The notes: a model not told the origin generated them from the sequence alone. Counted from the first letter of the stretch, positions 24,654 to 34,146 are shown. The stretch is 64,000 nucleotides of DNA from Flavobacterium saccharophilum (GCF_900142735.1 NZ_FRBY01000001.1:1116001-1180000), one strand, 5' to 3'. Numbers and translations are program-made.

Positions 24654-26702
24654 CTAAAGAAAATCTGCCTCAGAAACTCCTTCGTTTATCTTAATATCAG
24701 ACATTTTAATATCCAATTCAAAACCAACATTCTGAATTAAATTAAAAGGAACTTTTACACCTTTTACTTCTTTATAATCATTGAAGTTTGTTATTTGGGT
24801 TGATGATTTTCCATCTTGCTCACGAACTTTGGATTCGGCTACTTTTAAACCTGATTTAACATCATAGAAATAAGTGGTTTTTCCGTCTTTTATAGCATAA
24901 GCATCGCTACCGTTAATTGGTTCGATTGCGTCAACTTTAAGATCAGTTCTTTTTTGTAATTGCAATTCTTCAAACGGAGCTGCATTGGCTTTCATTTCAA
25001 TAAGATCATTGCCTTCAAGATTTTTGCGTTGTCCTTGTTGTTCGATATAAGCGCCTTTTTCATTTACCACTTGTTTCATTAAATTCATAGTTCCCATAGC
25101 AAGCGAAACCATCATTTTTCCTTTTGAATCTAACTTAGAGGTAAAAGTTAAAGGGCCTGGCGCTTGCGGAACAGTAGTTGTTCCGTTCATTGACAATGTT
25201 TTTACAGCTACAACTGCTTTTTCTCCTCCAATCGCTTTAATGTAATTTTCAAAAACTGTTTTTGCAGTAATTCCCGTTGGAGCTTCTTTTTTAGTAACTG
25301 GTTTTTCAACTGGATTTCCGTATTTATCAAAATAGTAAATCGGAATTTGAAGTTTTTCTAAGCCAGGAATCACATCAGAACCTTTACCGGCAATTATAAT
25401 TCGCATATTATCCAAAAGGAAATATTTATTGGCTACACGGTAAATATCATCTGGTGTAACATTATTGATAGTCTGAATGTATTTTTCGTAGAAATCGGCC
25501 GGAAGTTTTTCGGTTTCGATGTTCAATGCGTAACGCGCAACAGCCTGAGGTTTTTCAACCTGCATTACAAAACGTCCAATGTAACCTGCTTTTACATTTT
25601 TTAAAACATCTTCAGAAACTTTTTGAGTTCTGATTCTTTTAATTTCTTCCACAAATTGTACAACAGCACTATCTGTCACAGTATTTCTAACGGCAGATGA
25701 AGCTTTGAATTTAGTTACATATTTTCCGCTTCCAATACTTGAACTTGCACCGTATGTCCAGGCGTGTTTTTCACGTAAATTCATGTTTAAATAACTATTG
25801 AAATCGCCACCTAAAATTTGATTTGCAATTACAGCTGGAAAAAAATCAGGATCGCTCATTTTTAAATTTACCGTATTTACCAATGAAATTTCAGATTGAA
25901 CCGCATTTGGAACATCAACAAAATCAATTTGAAGTTTAGAAACATTTACAGGATCCGGATAAGTATTTTTTGGAGCAGCTTGTTTTTTCCAGCCTCCAAA
26001 AAGTTTTTCTACAGCTTCTTTTGTTTCTTTAAATTTAATGTCTCCAATAATTACTAAATAAGCATTTTCGGGAACAAAGTAAGTAGCGTAGTTTGCCTGA
26101 ACATCTGCAAGGGTAACATTTTTTACTGTTTCCTCAGAAAGATATTCACCGGCAGGATGATTTTTTCCAAAAGCTAAAACATCGACAACACGATTAGCGA
26201 TTGCAGGAACACTTTTTTCATCGGCTTTAAGGCCTTCTAATAATTTTGCTTTTTCTTTATCAAATTCGACCTGAGTAAAATTTGGCTGTAAAGCGCCTTC
26301 AGCCAAAAGTTCTAATAAACGTCCTGAATATTTTGAAAGTGCGCTTGCGTATGCGCCTTGTGAAGTAAAATTAATGTTAGCTCCGTAAAAGTCAATTTCT
26401 TCATTAAAAGCTTCTTTGGTGGTTTTTTTAGTACCGTTTCCAATTAAACTGCTGGTCAATTCGTCAACACCTTTTTTGCTTCCTTCCGTGAAAGGAGCGT
26501 TGTCTAAAGTAAGATTGAAACTTACCCTTGGAAGTTTATGATTTTCAACCACGAGAACTTTCATGCCGTTTGCCAAAACAAAAGTTTGCGGTTTTTTGAT
26601 GTTGACTACTGGCGAATTGCCTGGTTTTGGTTGTGGACGATCTTGTGCTTGCATAATTCCAGTTAGGAATAAAAGGATTAAAACTGTATGTATTTTTTTC
26701 AT
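24654..26702 (-). CDS. M16 family peptidase-like protein, non-catalytic partner, with extra C-terminal domain
   Basis: 682 residues with a signal peptide (IHTVLILLFLTGIMQAQ). Residues about 30-460 are a pitrilysin-fold M16 unit, but where HxxEH should be the sequence reads GVDELTSSLIGNGT, so zinc ligands are missing. The conserved REKHAWTYGASSS segment of the partner half is present. From about 475 a separate domain (IKAIGGEKAVVAVKTLSMNG to the end) resembles lipoprotein-sorting-type beta-rich domains. It lies 12 nt after the active M16 gene on the same strand. The pair probably forms a periplasmic heterodimeric protease, as in other two-gene M16 systems. Confidence 0.88.
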   Translation of the reverse strand: MKKIHTVLILLFLTGIMQAQDRPQPKPGNSPVVNIKKPQTFVLANGMKVLVVENHKLPRVSFNLTLDNAPFTEGSKKGVDELTSSLIGNGTKKTTKEAFNEEIDFYGANINFTSQGAYASALSKYSGRLLELLAEGALQPNFTQVEFDKEKAKLLEGLKADEKSVPAIANRVVDVLAFGKNHPAGEYLSEETVKNVTLADVQANYATYFVPENAYLVIIGDIKFKETKEAVEKLFGGWKKQAAPKNTYPDPVNVSKLQIDFVDVPNAVQSEISLVNTVNLKMSDPDFFPAVIANQILGGDFNSYLNMNLREKHAWTYGASSSIGSGKYVTKFKASSAVRNTVTDSAVVQFVEEIKRIRTQKVSEDVLKNVKAGYIGRFVMQVEKPQAVARYALNIETEKLPADFYEKYIQTINNVTPDDIYRVANKYFLLDNMRIIIAGKGSDVIPGLEKLQIPIYYFDKYGNPVEKPVTKKEAPTGITAKTVFENYIKAIGGEKAVVAVKTLSMNGTTTVPQAPGPLTFTSKLDSKGKMMVSLAMGTMNLMKQVVNEKGAYIEQQGQRKNLEGNDLIEMKANAAPFEELQLQKRTDLKVDAIEPINGSDAYAIKDGKTTYFYDVKSGLKVAESKVREQDGKSSTQITNFNDYKEVKGVKVPFNLIQNVGFELDIKMSDIKINEGVSEADFL

Positions 26703-26714
26703 GATTTGGCGCTC

Positions 26715-28037
26715 TTAATTTTGAACTTTTGTTGAGGGAACGTACTCTAAAACTAAACGTTGGTTCGGATTTAGATACTTTTTAGCAACTTCTCTGATTT
26801 CTTCTCTTGTAATAGAATGGTACAAATCAATTTCTGTATTGATCAGATTTACATCCCCATAAAGTAGGTAATAAGAAGCGAGGTTTTCAGCAATTCCTTC
26901 AACGGTTGCATTTGCATTTATAAAGTTGTTATCGAATTTATTCTGCAATTTTTCATAGTTTTTTTCAGAAATCAAGTCCGTTTGGATTTTTACAATTTCT
27001 TCATCCATTTCTTTTAAAATGTCGGCCATTGTATAAGTTCCCATTGGTAGGCCGTATAATATGTACATGCCATAGTCTTCCTGGCTAAAACCTACAGCAC
27101 CAATTTGAAGCGCCATTTTTTTATCATCAACTATTTTTTTGTACAATTTCGAACTTTTTCCATCACTCAAATAAGAAGAGATCAGATCTAGAACTCTTGC
27201 ATCTCTGGTTTTCATTGATGGAGTTCTGTAAGAGGCGACTACCATCGGAATCTGAATATTTGGATCTTCGTAAGTTGCTTTTATGGTTTTATTGATAGGC
27301 TCTTCAGTAAAAGTTTGTTTTTTAACCACTTCGCCTTTCGGAATTGGACCAAAATATTTCTGAATCCATTCTTTTGTTTTTGTTTTATCAAAATCTCCCG
27401 CAACTACTAAAACCGCATTATTTGGCGTATAGAATTTTTTATTGAAAGCCTGAAATTCTTCTAAAGTTGCGGCATCCAAATCTTTCATAGAACCGATAGT
27501 AGTCCAGCGATAAGGATGATTTTTGAACATATTCTCTTTAACAACAGGTAAAATGTTTCCATAAGGCTGATTGTCGTAGCGCATTCTTTTTTCTTCCTTA
27601 ACAACTTCGTTCTGAGTGTCTACGCCGATTTTATTGATAATTGGATGCATTAATCTTTCAGATTCCATCCATAAACCCAATTCTAAGCTGTTTGATGGAA
27701 AAACTTCGTAATAATAAGTTCTGTCATCAGATGTATTGGCATTGTTAACTCCGCCATTTGCAGTAACAATTTTCATCCATTCACCACGTTTTATATTTTG
27801 GGTTCCTTCAAATAACAAATGTTCAAAAAAGTGTGCAAAACCTGTTCGGTCAGGGCGTTCGTCTTTTGAGCCAACATGATACATTACCGACGTAATGACA
27901 ACAGGGGCTGAAGGATCGTTATGCAAAATTACATGCATACCGTTATCCAGATTATATTCTTCAAAAGCTACTTTTTGAGCATGAGCAACTCCGCCGAGCA
28001 TTAGTGCAGCACTTAACATCATTATTGAATTTTTCAT
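26715..28037 (-). CDS. M16 family zinc metallopeptidase, catalytic subunit
   Basis: 440 residues from ATG 28037 (MKNSIMMLSAALMLGGVAHA signal peptide); the frame is open to a TTG at 28079. The inverted zinc motif HxxEH is intact in FAHFFEHLLFEGT, with the downstream Glu in the SLELGLWMESERL region. The enzyme is expected to degrade peptides in the periplasm together with the partner encoded downstream. A promoter-like TATTTTTG lies at 28106-28099. Substrate is unknown. Confidence 0.92.
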   Translation of the reverse strand: MKNSIMMLSAALMLGGVAHAQKVAFEEYNLDNGMHVILHNDPSAPVVITSVMYHVGSKDERPDRTGFAHFFEHLLFEGTQNIKRGEWMKIVTANGGVNNANTSDDRTYYYEVFPSNSLELGLWMESERLMHPIINKIGVDTQNEVVKEEKRMRYDNQPYGNILPVVKENMFKNHPYRWTTIGSMKDLDAATLEEFQAFNKKFYTPNNAVLVVAGDFDKTKTKEWIQKYFGPIPKGEVVKKQTFTEEPINKTIKATYEDPNIQIPMVVASYRTPSMKTRDARVLDLISSYLSDGKSSKLYKKIVDDKKMALQIGAVGFSQEDYGMYILYGLPMGTYTMADILKEMDEEIVKIQTDLISEKNYEKLQNKFDNNFINANATVEGIAENLASYYLLYGDVNLINTEIDLYHSITREEIREVAKKYLNPNQRLVLEYVPSTKVQN

Positions 28038-28098
28038 AGAGATTAATAATTTATATTTACCTAAATAATAGGTAGCCAAGACTTGTTTATAGTTACAT

Positions 28099-28106
28099 CA
28101 AAAATA
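28099..28106 (-). promoter_or_regulatory. Predicted -7 element of the M16 peptidase operon
   Basis: TATTTTTG on the minus strand fits TANNTTTG; the leader would be about 55 nt. No clear -33 TTG. Confidence 0.4.
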
Positions 28107-28249
28107 AGTTTTTTTAATTATGAATCGGAGATCTTTCTCTATTTTGATTATACTTTAACAGTCTTTTACTTTAAAAATGTTTTTTTATATGGCTAAAACG
28201 CCTTGAAAAACAGACTTTAAGGTTAAATAAATATTTTTGAAATAAGAGA

Positions 28250-28279
28250 TTGCACAGTAAATTATTAATTGTATATTTG
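28250..28279 (+). promoter_or_regulatory. Predicted rplU-rpmA promoter
   Basis: TTG (28250-28252), a 19-nt spacer and TATATTTG (28272-28279) match the Bacteroidota consensus closely, as expected for ribosomal protein genes. The leader is about 25 nt. Confidence 0.8.
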
Positions 28280-28309
28280 CAACCTTAAAAATCAATAAAT
28301 CAATTTGGT

Positions 28310-28753
28310 ATGTATGCAATCGTAGAGATAGCAGGGCAACAATTTAAAGTAAGCAAAGACTTAAAGGTTTATGTTAACCGTTTGGCTAACGAAGAAGGTT
28401 CAAGTATTTCATTTGACAAAGTTCTTTTATTAGACGATAACGGAAGCGTAACTTTAGGCGCCCCAGCTATAGAAGGTGCTTCAGTAGAAGCTAAAGTGTT
28501 ACAACACTTAAAAGGAGATAAAGTAATCGTTTTCAAAAAGAAAAGAAGAAAAGGTTACAAAAAGAGAAATGGTCACAGACAATATCTTACTCAAATTGTA
28601 ATTGAAGGTATTACTGCAGCAGGTGGAACTAAAAAAGCAGCGGCTAAAAAAGCGGTTGTAGCAGAAGATGCTCCGGCAACTGAAGTTGAAGCAGCTCCAA
28701 AAGCAAAAAAAGCAGCAGCTCCAAAAGCAAAAAAAGAAGCTACTAAAGAATAA
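28310..28753 (+). CDS. rplU: Ribosomal protein bL21 with Ala/Lys-rich tail
   Basis: 147 residues. The first about 100 are the conserved L21 core (MYAIVEIAGQQFKVSKDLKV, KKKRRKGYKKRNGHRQYL). A 40-residue tail rich in Ala and Lys (repeats such as APKAKKAAAPKAKKEA) follows, longer than in E. coli L21 (103 residues). It is a component of the large subunit binding 23S rRNA. rpmA follows 24 nt downstream. Confidence 0.97.
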   Translation: MYAIVEIAGQQFKVSKDLKVYVNRLANEEGSSISFDKVLLLDDNGSVTLGAPAIEGASVEAKVLQHLKGDKVIVFKKKRRKGYKKRNGHRQYLTQIVIEGITAAGGTKKAAAKKAVVAEDAPATEVEAAPKAKKAAAPKAKKEATKE

Positions 28754-28777
28754 TAACAATATTTAAACTCATACGTC

Positions 28778-29038
28778 ATGGCTCACAAGAAAGGTGTCGG
28801 TAGTTCGAAGAATGGTAGAGAATCAGAATCAAAACGTTTAGGCGTTAAGATTTTTGGTGGACAAGCTGCTATTGCTGGGAACATCATCGTTAGACAAAGA
28901 GGTTCAAAACATAATCCAGGTGAGAACGTTTACATCAGTAAAGATCACACACTACACGCAAGAGTAGCTGGAGTTGTTAAGTTCCAAAAGAAAAAAGATA
29001 ACAAATCTTATGTATCTATTCTTCCATTCGAAGCATAA
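28778..29038 (+). CDS. rpmA: Ribosomal protein bL27
   Basis: 86 residues, start [20 protein letters not shown], the invariant N-terminus of L27 that reaches the peptidyl transferase centre; no cleavable N-terminal extension is present. Usual rplU-rpmA operon, ended by a terminator. Confidence 0.98.
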   Translation: MAHKKGVGSSKNGRESESKRLGVKIFGGQAAIAGNIIVRQRGSKHNPGENVYISKDHTLHARVAGVVKFQKKKDNKSYVSILPFEA

Positions 29039-29057
29039 TCATTAGATTACTTATTAT

Positions 29058-29089
29058 AAAAAACCCGTTCTGAAAAGATCGGGTTTTTT
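29058..29089 (+). terminator. Terminator after rpmA
   Basis: AAAAAACCCG and CGGGTTTTTT enclose a 12-nt loop; classic rho-independent structure. Confidence 0.88.
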
Positions 29090-29304
29090 GTTTTACTATA
29101 AAATTGAAATTGATTTATCGGCGTATATAAACTAATAAACGGTAAAAATTATTCCTTTAGTATAGAAGGCAGTATATAATCTAATATAATTTTATCAGCT
29201 TGAGGATGTCCATATGGTTTGTTATACGCTTTTTAGGTAATAATAACTACCAACGGCAGATCATTAAAAATTATAAATTCATTTCCTCCATTAATATATT
29301 TAGA
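29090..29304. other. Intergenic space with a possible degraded coding remnant
   Basis: No intact gene. On the minus strand 29233-29149 reads in frame KAYNKPYGHPQADKIILDYI and then LPSILKE followed by a stop, with a stop codon just upstream. This looks like the tail of a lost coding sequence, but it is only 27 codons and may be chance. Confidence 0.25.
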
Positions 29305-29308
29305 AAAA

Positions 29309-29333
29309 AAACCTGCTCACAATGAACAGGTTT
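29309..29333 (-). terminator. Terminator after the AsmA-like gene
   Basis: AACCTG and CAGGTT flank an 11-nt loop, and the plus-strand A-run (29304-29310) is a U-run in the minus-strand transcript. Confidence 0.75.
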
Positions 29334-29352
29334 CTAATATTAGAATTTTTAT

Positions 29353-29400
29353 ATTCCAAAAAATAAAAGATTGGAATTTGGAATTTAGAGATTGGAATTT
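29353..29400. repeat. GGAATTT direct repeats (AATTCCAA-type element)
   Basis: TTGGAATTTGGAATTT (29371-29386) and ATTGGAATTT (29391-29400) are direct repeats, with ATTCCAAA (29353-29360) as a possible pairing partner. They end at the stop codon of the AsmA-like gene. Similar units occur at 48410-48458. Confidence 0.55.
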
Positions 29401-32156
29401 TATTCTTCGGTATCTTTTGTTTCTTCCAAATCCTGAGATTTTCGTCCCACTTTTATTTTTGGATTATCTTGCGTTCCGGTAACGGTTAACGGAATTCCAA
29501 AAATTCCTAATGGAGGAAGTCCTAAACGCATTTTTAAGTTCAATTTTCCATCTAAACTTGTTGTGCCTTCAATTCTTGGTCTAAAGCCGGCAAACTTAAA
29601 TTTAAAACGTTCCACCGTCATGATGTTGTTTTTGATTGTTGTTTTAATGTCAACTTTAGAAAGATCTGGATTTTTCATTGCCTCAGAACTTGTTTCCTTG
29701 CTTACGGCATTAAACATTTTTAACCCTCTAACTTTTACGTCTTTTACAGAAAGTGTTCCGCCACCGGTTAATGATGGATAAACGGGTTCCATATTTCCGT
29801 TTAAGCGACCTTTTAATTGATAATCCAGAGAAACAATACCTTGTGCTTTTTCAGCGGCACTGGCCATTTTTCTGAAAACTTCTATTTCATTATAAGCTCG
29901 TTTAATATCAAAATCAGAAGCCTTAATATTGTAGTCGAAATTTGCTTTTTGAGTCGTCACCGCTTGATAATTGGCATTCATAACCACATTGCATCCTATT
30001 AAATTGAATCCTGTATTCTGCATGCTCAACTTGCCTTTGTTCATGTTTAGGTTTCCAGTAGCATTTTGAAGAATCAATTTATCGAAATATACTTTTTGTG
30101 CATTTGCTATCAATTGTAAATTCAAATTAGACGGAATGATGATAACTCCCGTTTGTTTTGCTTCTGTTGGAGCTGGAGTTTCTGTTTTTGTTTGTGTAAC
30201 GGATGTGTTTGCCGGTGTGCTCGACATGAATTCATCTATGTTTATATATCTTGCCGTAACTTTAAAAGAGCCTCTTAAAACTCCTGTATTTGTTGTTGCA
30301 TAGTTAAAAACATTTTGCAGGTAACCATTCATTCTGAAATCAGATTGACCGTAAGCAGCCAGAAAGTTATTGAACGACATTTTATCCTGATTGATTTTGA
30401 AAATCCCTTCTTTAATGATGAATTTCTTTGGAAGATATTCAGACGTAATACCAATATTTCTCAGTTCAAGAGTTCCTTTGTTGTGTAATTTGCTGTAGTT
30501 TCCTTTCTCTGCATCACTCTGTTTTCCTTTCAAAACCAAATCCGCTTTTACAAAACCATCTAAATCCAGTCCTTTTTGAGAGAAAACTTTGTAGATTTTG
30601 TTGACGTCTAATTCTCCTTTTGCTTTGATATCATAAGTTAAATCATCAAAGTTGCTTAAATCAGCTTCTACGAAAACCGGTTTTCCTTCAAATGTAAATT
30701 GAGTTGGCTTTAAGCTTACTTTCAAATCATCAAAAGTTCCTTTGTTGTTTTCAATTTTAGATTTAATGGTAATATTTGTAATTGGATTTGGATAATAAGG
30801 TGTTTTTAAATAACCATTTTCTAAATCAATACTTCCTTTTGTAACTGGAAAAAGTCTGTTTTTAGCGTCAAATTTCCCGTTTGTTTTTATATCTCCAACT
30901 AAATTTCCTTTTAACTCTATATCTGGAATTCCAAGTGCTTTCATTAATTTTTCAAGATCAATTTGAGCCTTAAACACTCCATTAATATCTGGTGTGTTTA
31001 CGCCTTGTATGTGAAATTTAGATTTTAAATAATCTTTATTTATGTTTAAAGACAAATTTTTCGCGTCAACGATTACAAGATCAGGATTTAAAGAAGGAAC
31101 TTTTGTTTTTAAATCCAGATATAAGTTTGAAACGGGAAAAGCACTTTTATTATAATTCACAAACCCACTATCAATTTTGACGTCTAAATTCAGATCTGGT
31201 GCTATTTTTTGCGAAGCAATATAGTTCCCTTTTAAAGTCAAAAGTAAGTTGGTGTTTCCTTTTAATTCAGTTTTAGAGAGCCAGGTTACATATTTTGGAG
31301 GGAAAGCTGTAAATACATCATTCAAGTGGCTGTTAGTTGATTTTATGACAAAATCCATATTGTACCCATCTTTCAGAAAGTCAAATTTCCCTTTAAAATC
31401 AACTAAAAGCTGATTAATTTTAAGGTTGTTTTGTTGGAAGAAGAAGGATAACGAATTTACATTTACTTTAGTGATCAAATCGGCATCTACTTTTTTGTTC
31501 ATTAAATAAGGTTCGCCTTCGTAAATAATATTTAATTTTTCAATTTTAGCGACAGAGTATAAATCGAAAACGGCCTTATCTAAATTTCCTTTTCCTTTAT
31601 AATTAAATCCTAATGCATCAAAATGAACTTTGGTTGATTGATCATCGTAAATTATTTTACTGTTTAGAATCTCAATTCGTTCCAGTTTCAAGGCTGTTTC
31701 CGTGCTGTCTTTTGGGTTTGAAGCTTGGGATGAAGATTTGTAAATGTTGTAATTTGCTTCTCCGTTTGCATTGACTTTTACATTAATAAAAGAATCAGAT
31801 AAGTATATTTGGTCAATTTTTACTGTTTTACTAAAAACTAAACTGGCAACATTTATTCCAAAAGAAATCTCTTTTGCAGTAATGAATTTCTCATTTTTGT
31901 AGGGAGCTGATCCGTTAAGATTCAGATCGCTTAAAGTTAAAGTTAATGAAGGAAAATGATGAAAAAAGGAAACGGAAACATCTGAATAATTCAGTTCAGC
32001 GCTTAGTTTTTCGTTTGCAGTTTTTTTAATCTGTTCTTTAATGGTGTCCGCAAAAATTATGGGTAGCAAGAAAAGTAATCCTAAGATAACGACGAAAGTT
32101 ATTCCAAAATATTTAGCTATTTTTAATAAAACGGATTTCTTTTTACTTGCTGTCAT
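29400..32156 (-). CDS. AsmA-like inner-membrane-anchored protein
   Basis: 918 residues. One N-terminal membrane helix (IAKYFGITFVVILGLLFLLP) is followed by a long periplasmic part rich in beta strands. The AsmA N-terminal signature is clear (KEQIKKTANEKLSAELNYSD, then SLTLTLSDLNLNG). The AsmA C-terminal region closes the protein (KLNLKMRLGLPPLGIFGIPL, VTGTQDNPKIKVGRK). AsmA and TamB relatives form groove-like bridges that move phospholipids toward the outer membrane. It lies 49 nt downstream of miaE on the same strand and may be co-transcribed with it. Function is inferred from the family. Confidence 0.88.
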   Translation of the reverse strand: MTASKKKSVLLKIAKYFGITFVVILGLLFLLPIIFADTIKEQIKKTANEKLSAELNYSDVSVSFFHHFPSLTLTLSDLNLNGSAPYKNEKFITAKEISFGINVASLVFSKTVKIDQIYLSDSFINVKVNANGEANYNIYKSSSQASNPKDSTETALKLERIEILNSKIIYDDQSTKVHFDALGFNYKGKGNLDKAVFDLYSVAKIEKLNIIYEGEPYLMNKKVDADLITKVNVNSLSFFFQQNNLKINQLLVDFKGKFDFLKDGYNMDFVIKSTNSHLNDVFTAFPPKYVTWLSKTELKGNTNLLLTLKGNYIASQKIAPDLNLDVKIDSGFVNYNKSAFPVSNLYLDLKTKVPSLNPDLVIVDAKNLSLNINKDYLKSKFHIQGVNTPDINGVFKAQIDLEKLMKALGIPDIELKGNLVGDIKTNGKFDAKNRLFPVTKGSIDLENGYLKTPYYPNPITNITIKSKIENNKGTFDDLKVSLKPTQFTFEGKPVFVEADLSNFDDLTYDIKAKGELDVNKIYKVFSQKGLDLDGFVKADLVLKGKQSDAEKGNYSKLHNKGTLELRNIGITSEYLPKKFIIKEGIFKINQDKMSFNNFLAAYGQSDFRMNGYLQNVFNYATTNTGVLRGSFKVTARYINIDEFMSSTPANTSVTQTKTETPAPTEAKQTGVIIIPSNLNLQLIANAQKVYFDKLILQNATGNLNMNKGKLSMQNTGFNLIGCNVVMNANYQAVTTQKANFDYNIKASDFDIKRAYNEIEVFRKMASAAEKAQGIVSLDYQLKGRLNGNMEPVYPSLTGGGTLSVKDVKVRGLKMFNAVSKETSSEAMKNPDLSKVDIKTTIKNNIMTVERFKFKFAGFRPRIEGTTSLDGKLNLKMRLGLPPLGIFGIPLTVTGTQDNPKIKVGRKSQDLEETKDTEE

Positions 32157-32205
32157 AACAAATGGAGGTATTTAAATAATAAGATAAGATTCGAATAAAT
32201 AATAA

Positions 32206-32787
32206 TTATCCGTGAACTGTTTCGTTTTTTCCGTAATTCGAAATGATCGAGCCTTCATATTCTATCCACTCTTTCCAACGCTTATCAACATCAACATTAT
32301 CAGCATACTTTCTTGCAAAACCTAAAAATGTAGTATAATGTCCAGCTTCAGAAATCATTAAATCACGATAGAATTTGGCTAATTCTTCATCTTTTATATT
32401 TTCAGAAAGTACTTTAAAACGCTCACAGCTTCGAGCCTCAATCATTGCCGAAAACAATAAACGATCGCAAAGTGCGTCTTTTCGGCTTCCATCTTTCTTC
32501 ATGAATTTAAAAAGCTCATTTACATAATGATCTTTTCTTTCGCGCCCCAGCGTAAGTCCTCTTTTCTTAATAATGTCGTGAACCATCTGCAAATGCTCTA
32601 ATTCTTCTCTTGCAATTACAAGCATTTCTGTTACTAATTCCTCTAATTCAGAATTATAAGTAACTAAACTTATTGCGTTTGAAGCTGCTTTCTGCTCGCA
32701 CCAGGCATGATCCGTCAAAATTTCTTCGATATTCGATTCGACTATATTTACCCAACGAGGGTCTGTAGCTAATTTTAATCCTAACAT
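32206..32787 (-). CDS. miaE: tRNA 2-methylthio-N6-isopentenyladenosine hydroxylase
   Basis: 193 residues from ATG 32787 (MLGLKLATDPRW, the usual family start). Ferritin-like di-iron ligands are visible as Glu and ExxH pairs: EEILTDHAWCEQKAA, REELEHLQMVHDI, EARSCERF and SEAGHYTTFL. The enzyme hydroxylates ms2i6A37 in tRNAs reading UNN codons and requires oxygen. A promoter-like TAATTTTG lies upstream (32819-32812). It is divergent from the glycosyltransferase gene. Confidence 0.93.
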   Translation of the reverse strand: MLGLKLATDPRWVNIVESNIEEILTDHAWCEQKAASNAISLVTYNSELEELVTEMLVIAREELEHLQMVHDIIKKRGLTLGRERKDHYVNELFKFMKKDGSRKDALCDRLLFSAMIEARSCERFKVLSENIKDEELAKFYRDLMISEAGHYTTFLGFARKYADNVDVDKRWKEWIEYEGSIISNYGKNETVHG

Positions 32788-32811
32788 AATTTTATAGAAA
32801 AAAGTATTCTG

Positions 32812-32819
32812 CAAAATTA
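32812..32819 (-). promoter_or_regulatory. Predicted miaE promoter -7 element
   Basis: TAATTTTG on the minus strand fits TANNTTTG, 25 nt before the start codon. A TTG at 32847-32845 would give a 25-nt spacer, slightly long. Confidence 0.45.
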
Positions 32820-32901
32820 GTGTTTTTTTATGACCGAAAGTCAGCAAATATGGTGCAAATCCGCGTAAAATAGTATTATTTTGTAACTTGAAACAAATAA
32901 A

Positions 32902-34146
32902 ATGAATCAGATAAAAAAACTTTTAATTATAGGTTTTGTGTGGCCCGAACCAAATTCGTCTGCGGCTGGTGGAAGAATGATGCAATTGATTTCTATTTTT
33001 AAGCAAAATGGATTTGAAATTACATTTGCAAGTCCGGCGTTAGATAGTGATTTTATGGTTGATTTATCTGAGTTTGGAGTAGAGAAAAAATCAATTGAAT
33101 TAAATAATTCCAGTTTTGATGATTTTGTAATCGAATTAAATCCGGATGTTGTTTTGTTTGATCGTTTTATGATTGAAGAGCAATTTGGCTGGCGTGTGGC
33201 TGAAAATTGTCCAAAAGCGATTCGATTATTAGATACTGAAGATTTACATTGTTTAAGAACTGCAAGACAAAAAGCTTTCAAAGAAAACAGAACTTTTACG
33301 TTAAATGATTTATTGTCAGAAGAAGTAGCAAAACGTGAAATTGCCAGTATTTTAAGATGCGATCTCTCTTTTATTATTTCCGAATTTGAAATGAAAGTTT
33401 TGAAAGAGGTTTTTAAAATTGATTCGGATTTATTGTATTATTTGCCGTTTCTGGTCTATGAAATGTCCGATCTGGATCTTTTAAAATTACCTTTATTTGA
33501 AGAACGCAAGAATTTTGTTTTCATCGGAAATTTTCTTCACGAACCTAATTGGAATACGGTTCAGCACTTAAAAGAATCGATTTGGCCTTTGATCAAAAAA
33601 CAATTTTCAGAAGCTGTTTTAGAGGTCTATGGCGCTTATCCTTCGCAAAAAGTGTTGCAATTGCATCAGCCTAAAAATGGTTTTTTTATTATGGGAAGAG
33701 CAGCAGATGCAAATGAAGTGGTGAAAAATGCCAGAATAGTTTTGGCACCGATTCGTTTTGGAGCGGGCTTAAAAGGAAAATTATTAGAAGCTATGCAATG
33801 CGGAACTCCAAGTATAACTACAACAATTGGTTCTGAGGCAATGTATGCGAATTTACCCTGGAATGGTTTTATTTCAGATGATATTGAAACATTTGCGAAA
33901 AAAGCGGTTGAATTATATCATGATGAAAATTTGTGGAAACAAGCTCAAAAAAATGGAGTTGCAATCGTGAATGAATGTTATCAGTTAAGCAAATATTCAA
34001 CTGCTTTAATAACAAAAATTAATTCACTGTTGAATGATTCTGAAAGTCACCGTCTGCAAAATTTTATGGGAAGTTTATTGCAGCATCATACCTTAAAAAG
34101 TACTAAATACATGGCAAAATGGATAGAAGCTAAGAACAAAAATTAG
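32902..34146 (+). CDS. Glycosyltransferase, GT-B fold
   Basis: 414 residues. The N-terminal half begins LLIIGFVWPEPNSSAAGGRM, a GT4-type acceptor domain opening. The C-terminal half has the donor-domain pattern FVFIGNFLHEPNWNTVQHL, then APIRFGAGLKGKLLEAMQCG and TPSITTTIGSEAM. Donor and acceptor cannot be predicted. It stands alone between miaE and a convergent AraC gene, not in a polysaccharide cluster. Its stop codon overlaps that of the AraC gene by two bases. Confidence 0.88.
   Translation: MNQIKKLLIIGFVWPEPNSSAAGGRMMQLISIFKQNGFEITFASPALDSDFMVDLSEFGVEKKSIELNNSSFDDFVIELNPDVVLFDRFMIEEQFGWRVAENCPKAIRLLDTEDLHCLRTARQKAFKENRTFTLNDLLSEEVAKREIASILRCDLSFIISEFEMKVLKEVFKIDSDLLYYLPFLVYEMSDLDLLKLPLFEERKNFVFIGNFLHEPNWNTVQHLKESIWPLIKKQFSEAVLEVYGAYPSQKVLQLHQPKNGFFIMGRAADANEVVKNARIVLAPIRFGAGLKGKLLEAMQCGTPSITTTIGSEAMYANLPWNGFISDDIETFAKKAVELYHDENLWKQAQKNGVAIVNECYQLSKYSTALITKINSLLNDSESHRLQNFMGSLLQHHTLKSTKYMAKWIEAKNKN

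Noticed and set aside
24654..28037. One M16 peptidase gene split by a frameshift
   Set aside because: Both halves have their own signal peptides and complete M16 folds; two-gene M16 pairs are normal.
28508..28779. Cys/Phe-rich and Ala-rich minus-strand frames
   Set aside because: They are the antisense of the Ala/Lys repeat tail of rplU.
29090..29400. A small RNA gene after rpmA
   Set aside because: No promoter-like element pairs with the hairpin at 29309-29333 on the plus strand; the hairpin has its U-run on the minus strand and serves the AsmA-like gene.
32907..33281. A 124-codon open frame on the minus strand
   Set aside because: It mirrors the 5' part of the glycosyltransferase gene, with no family resemblance.
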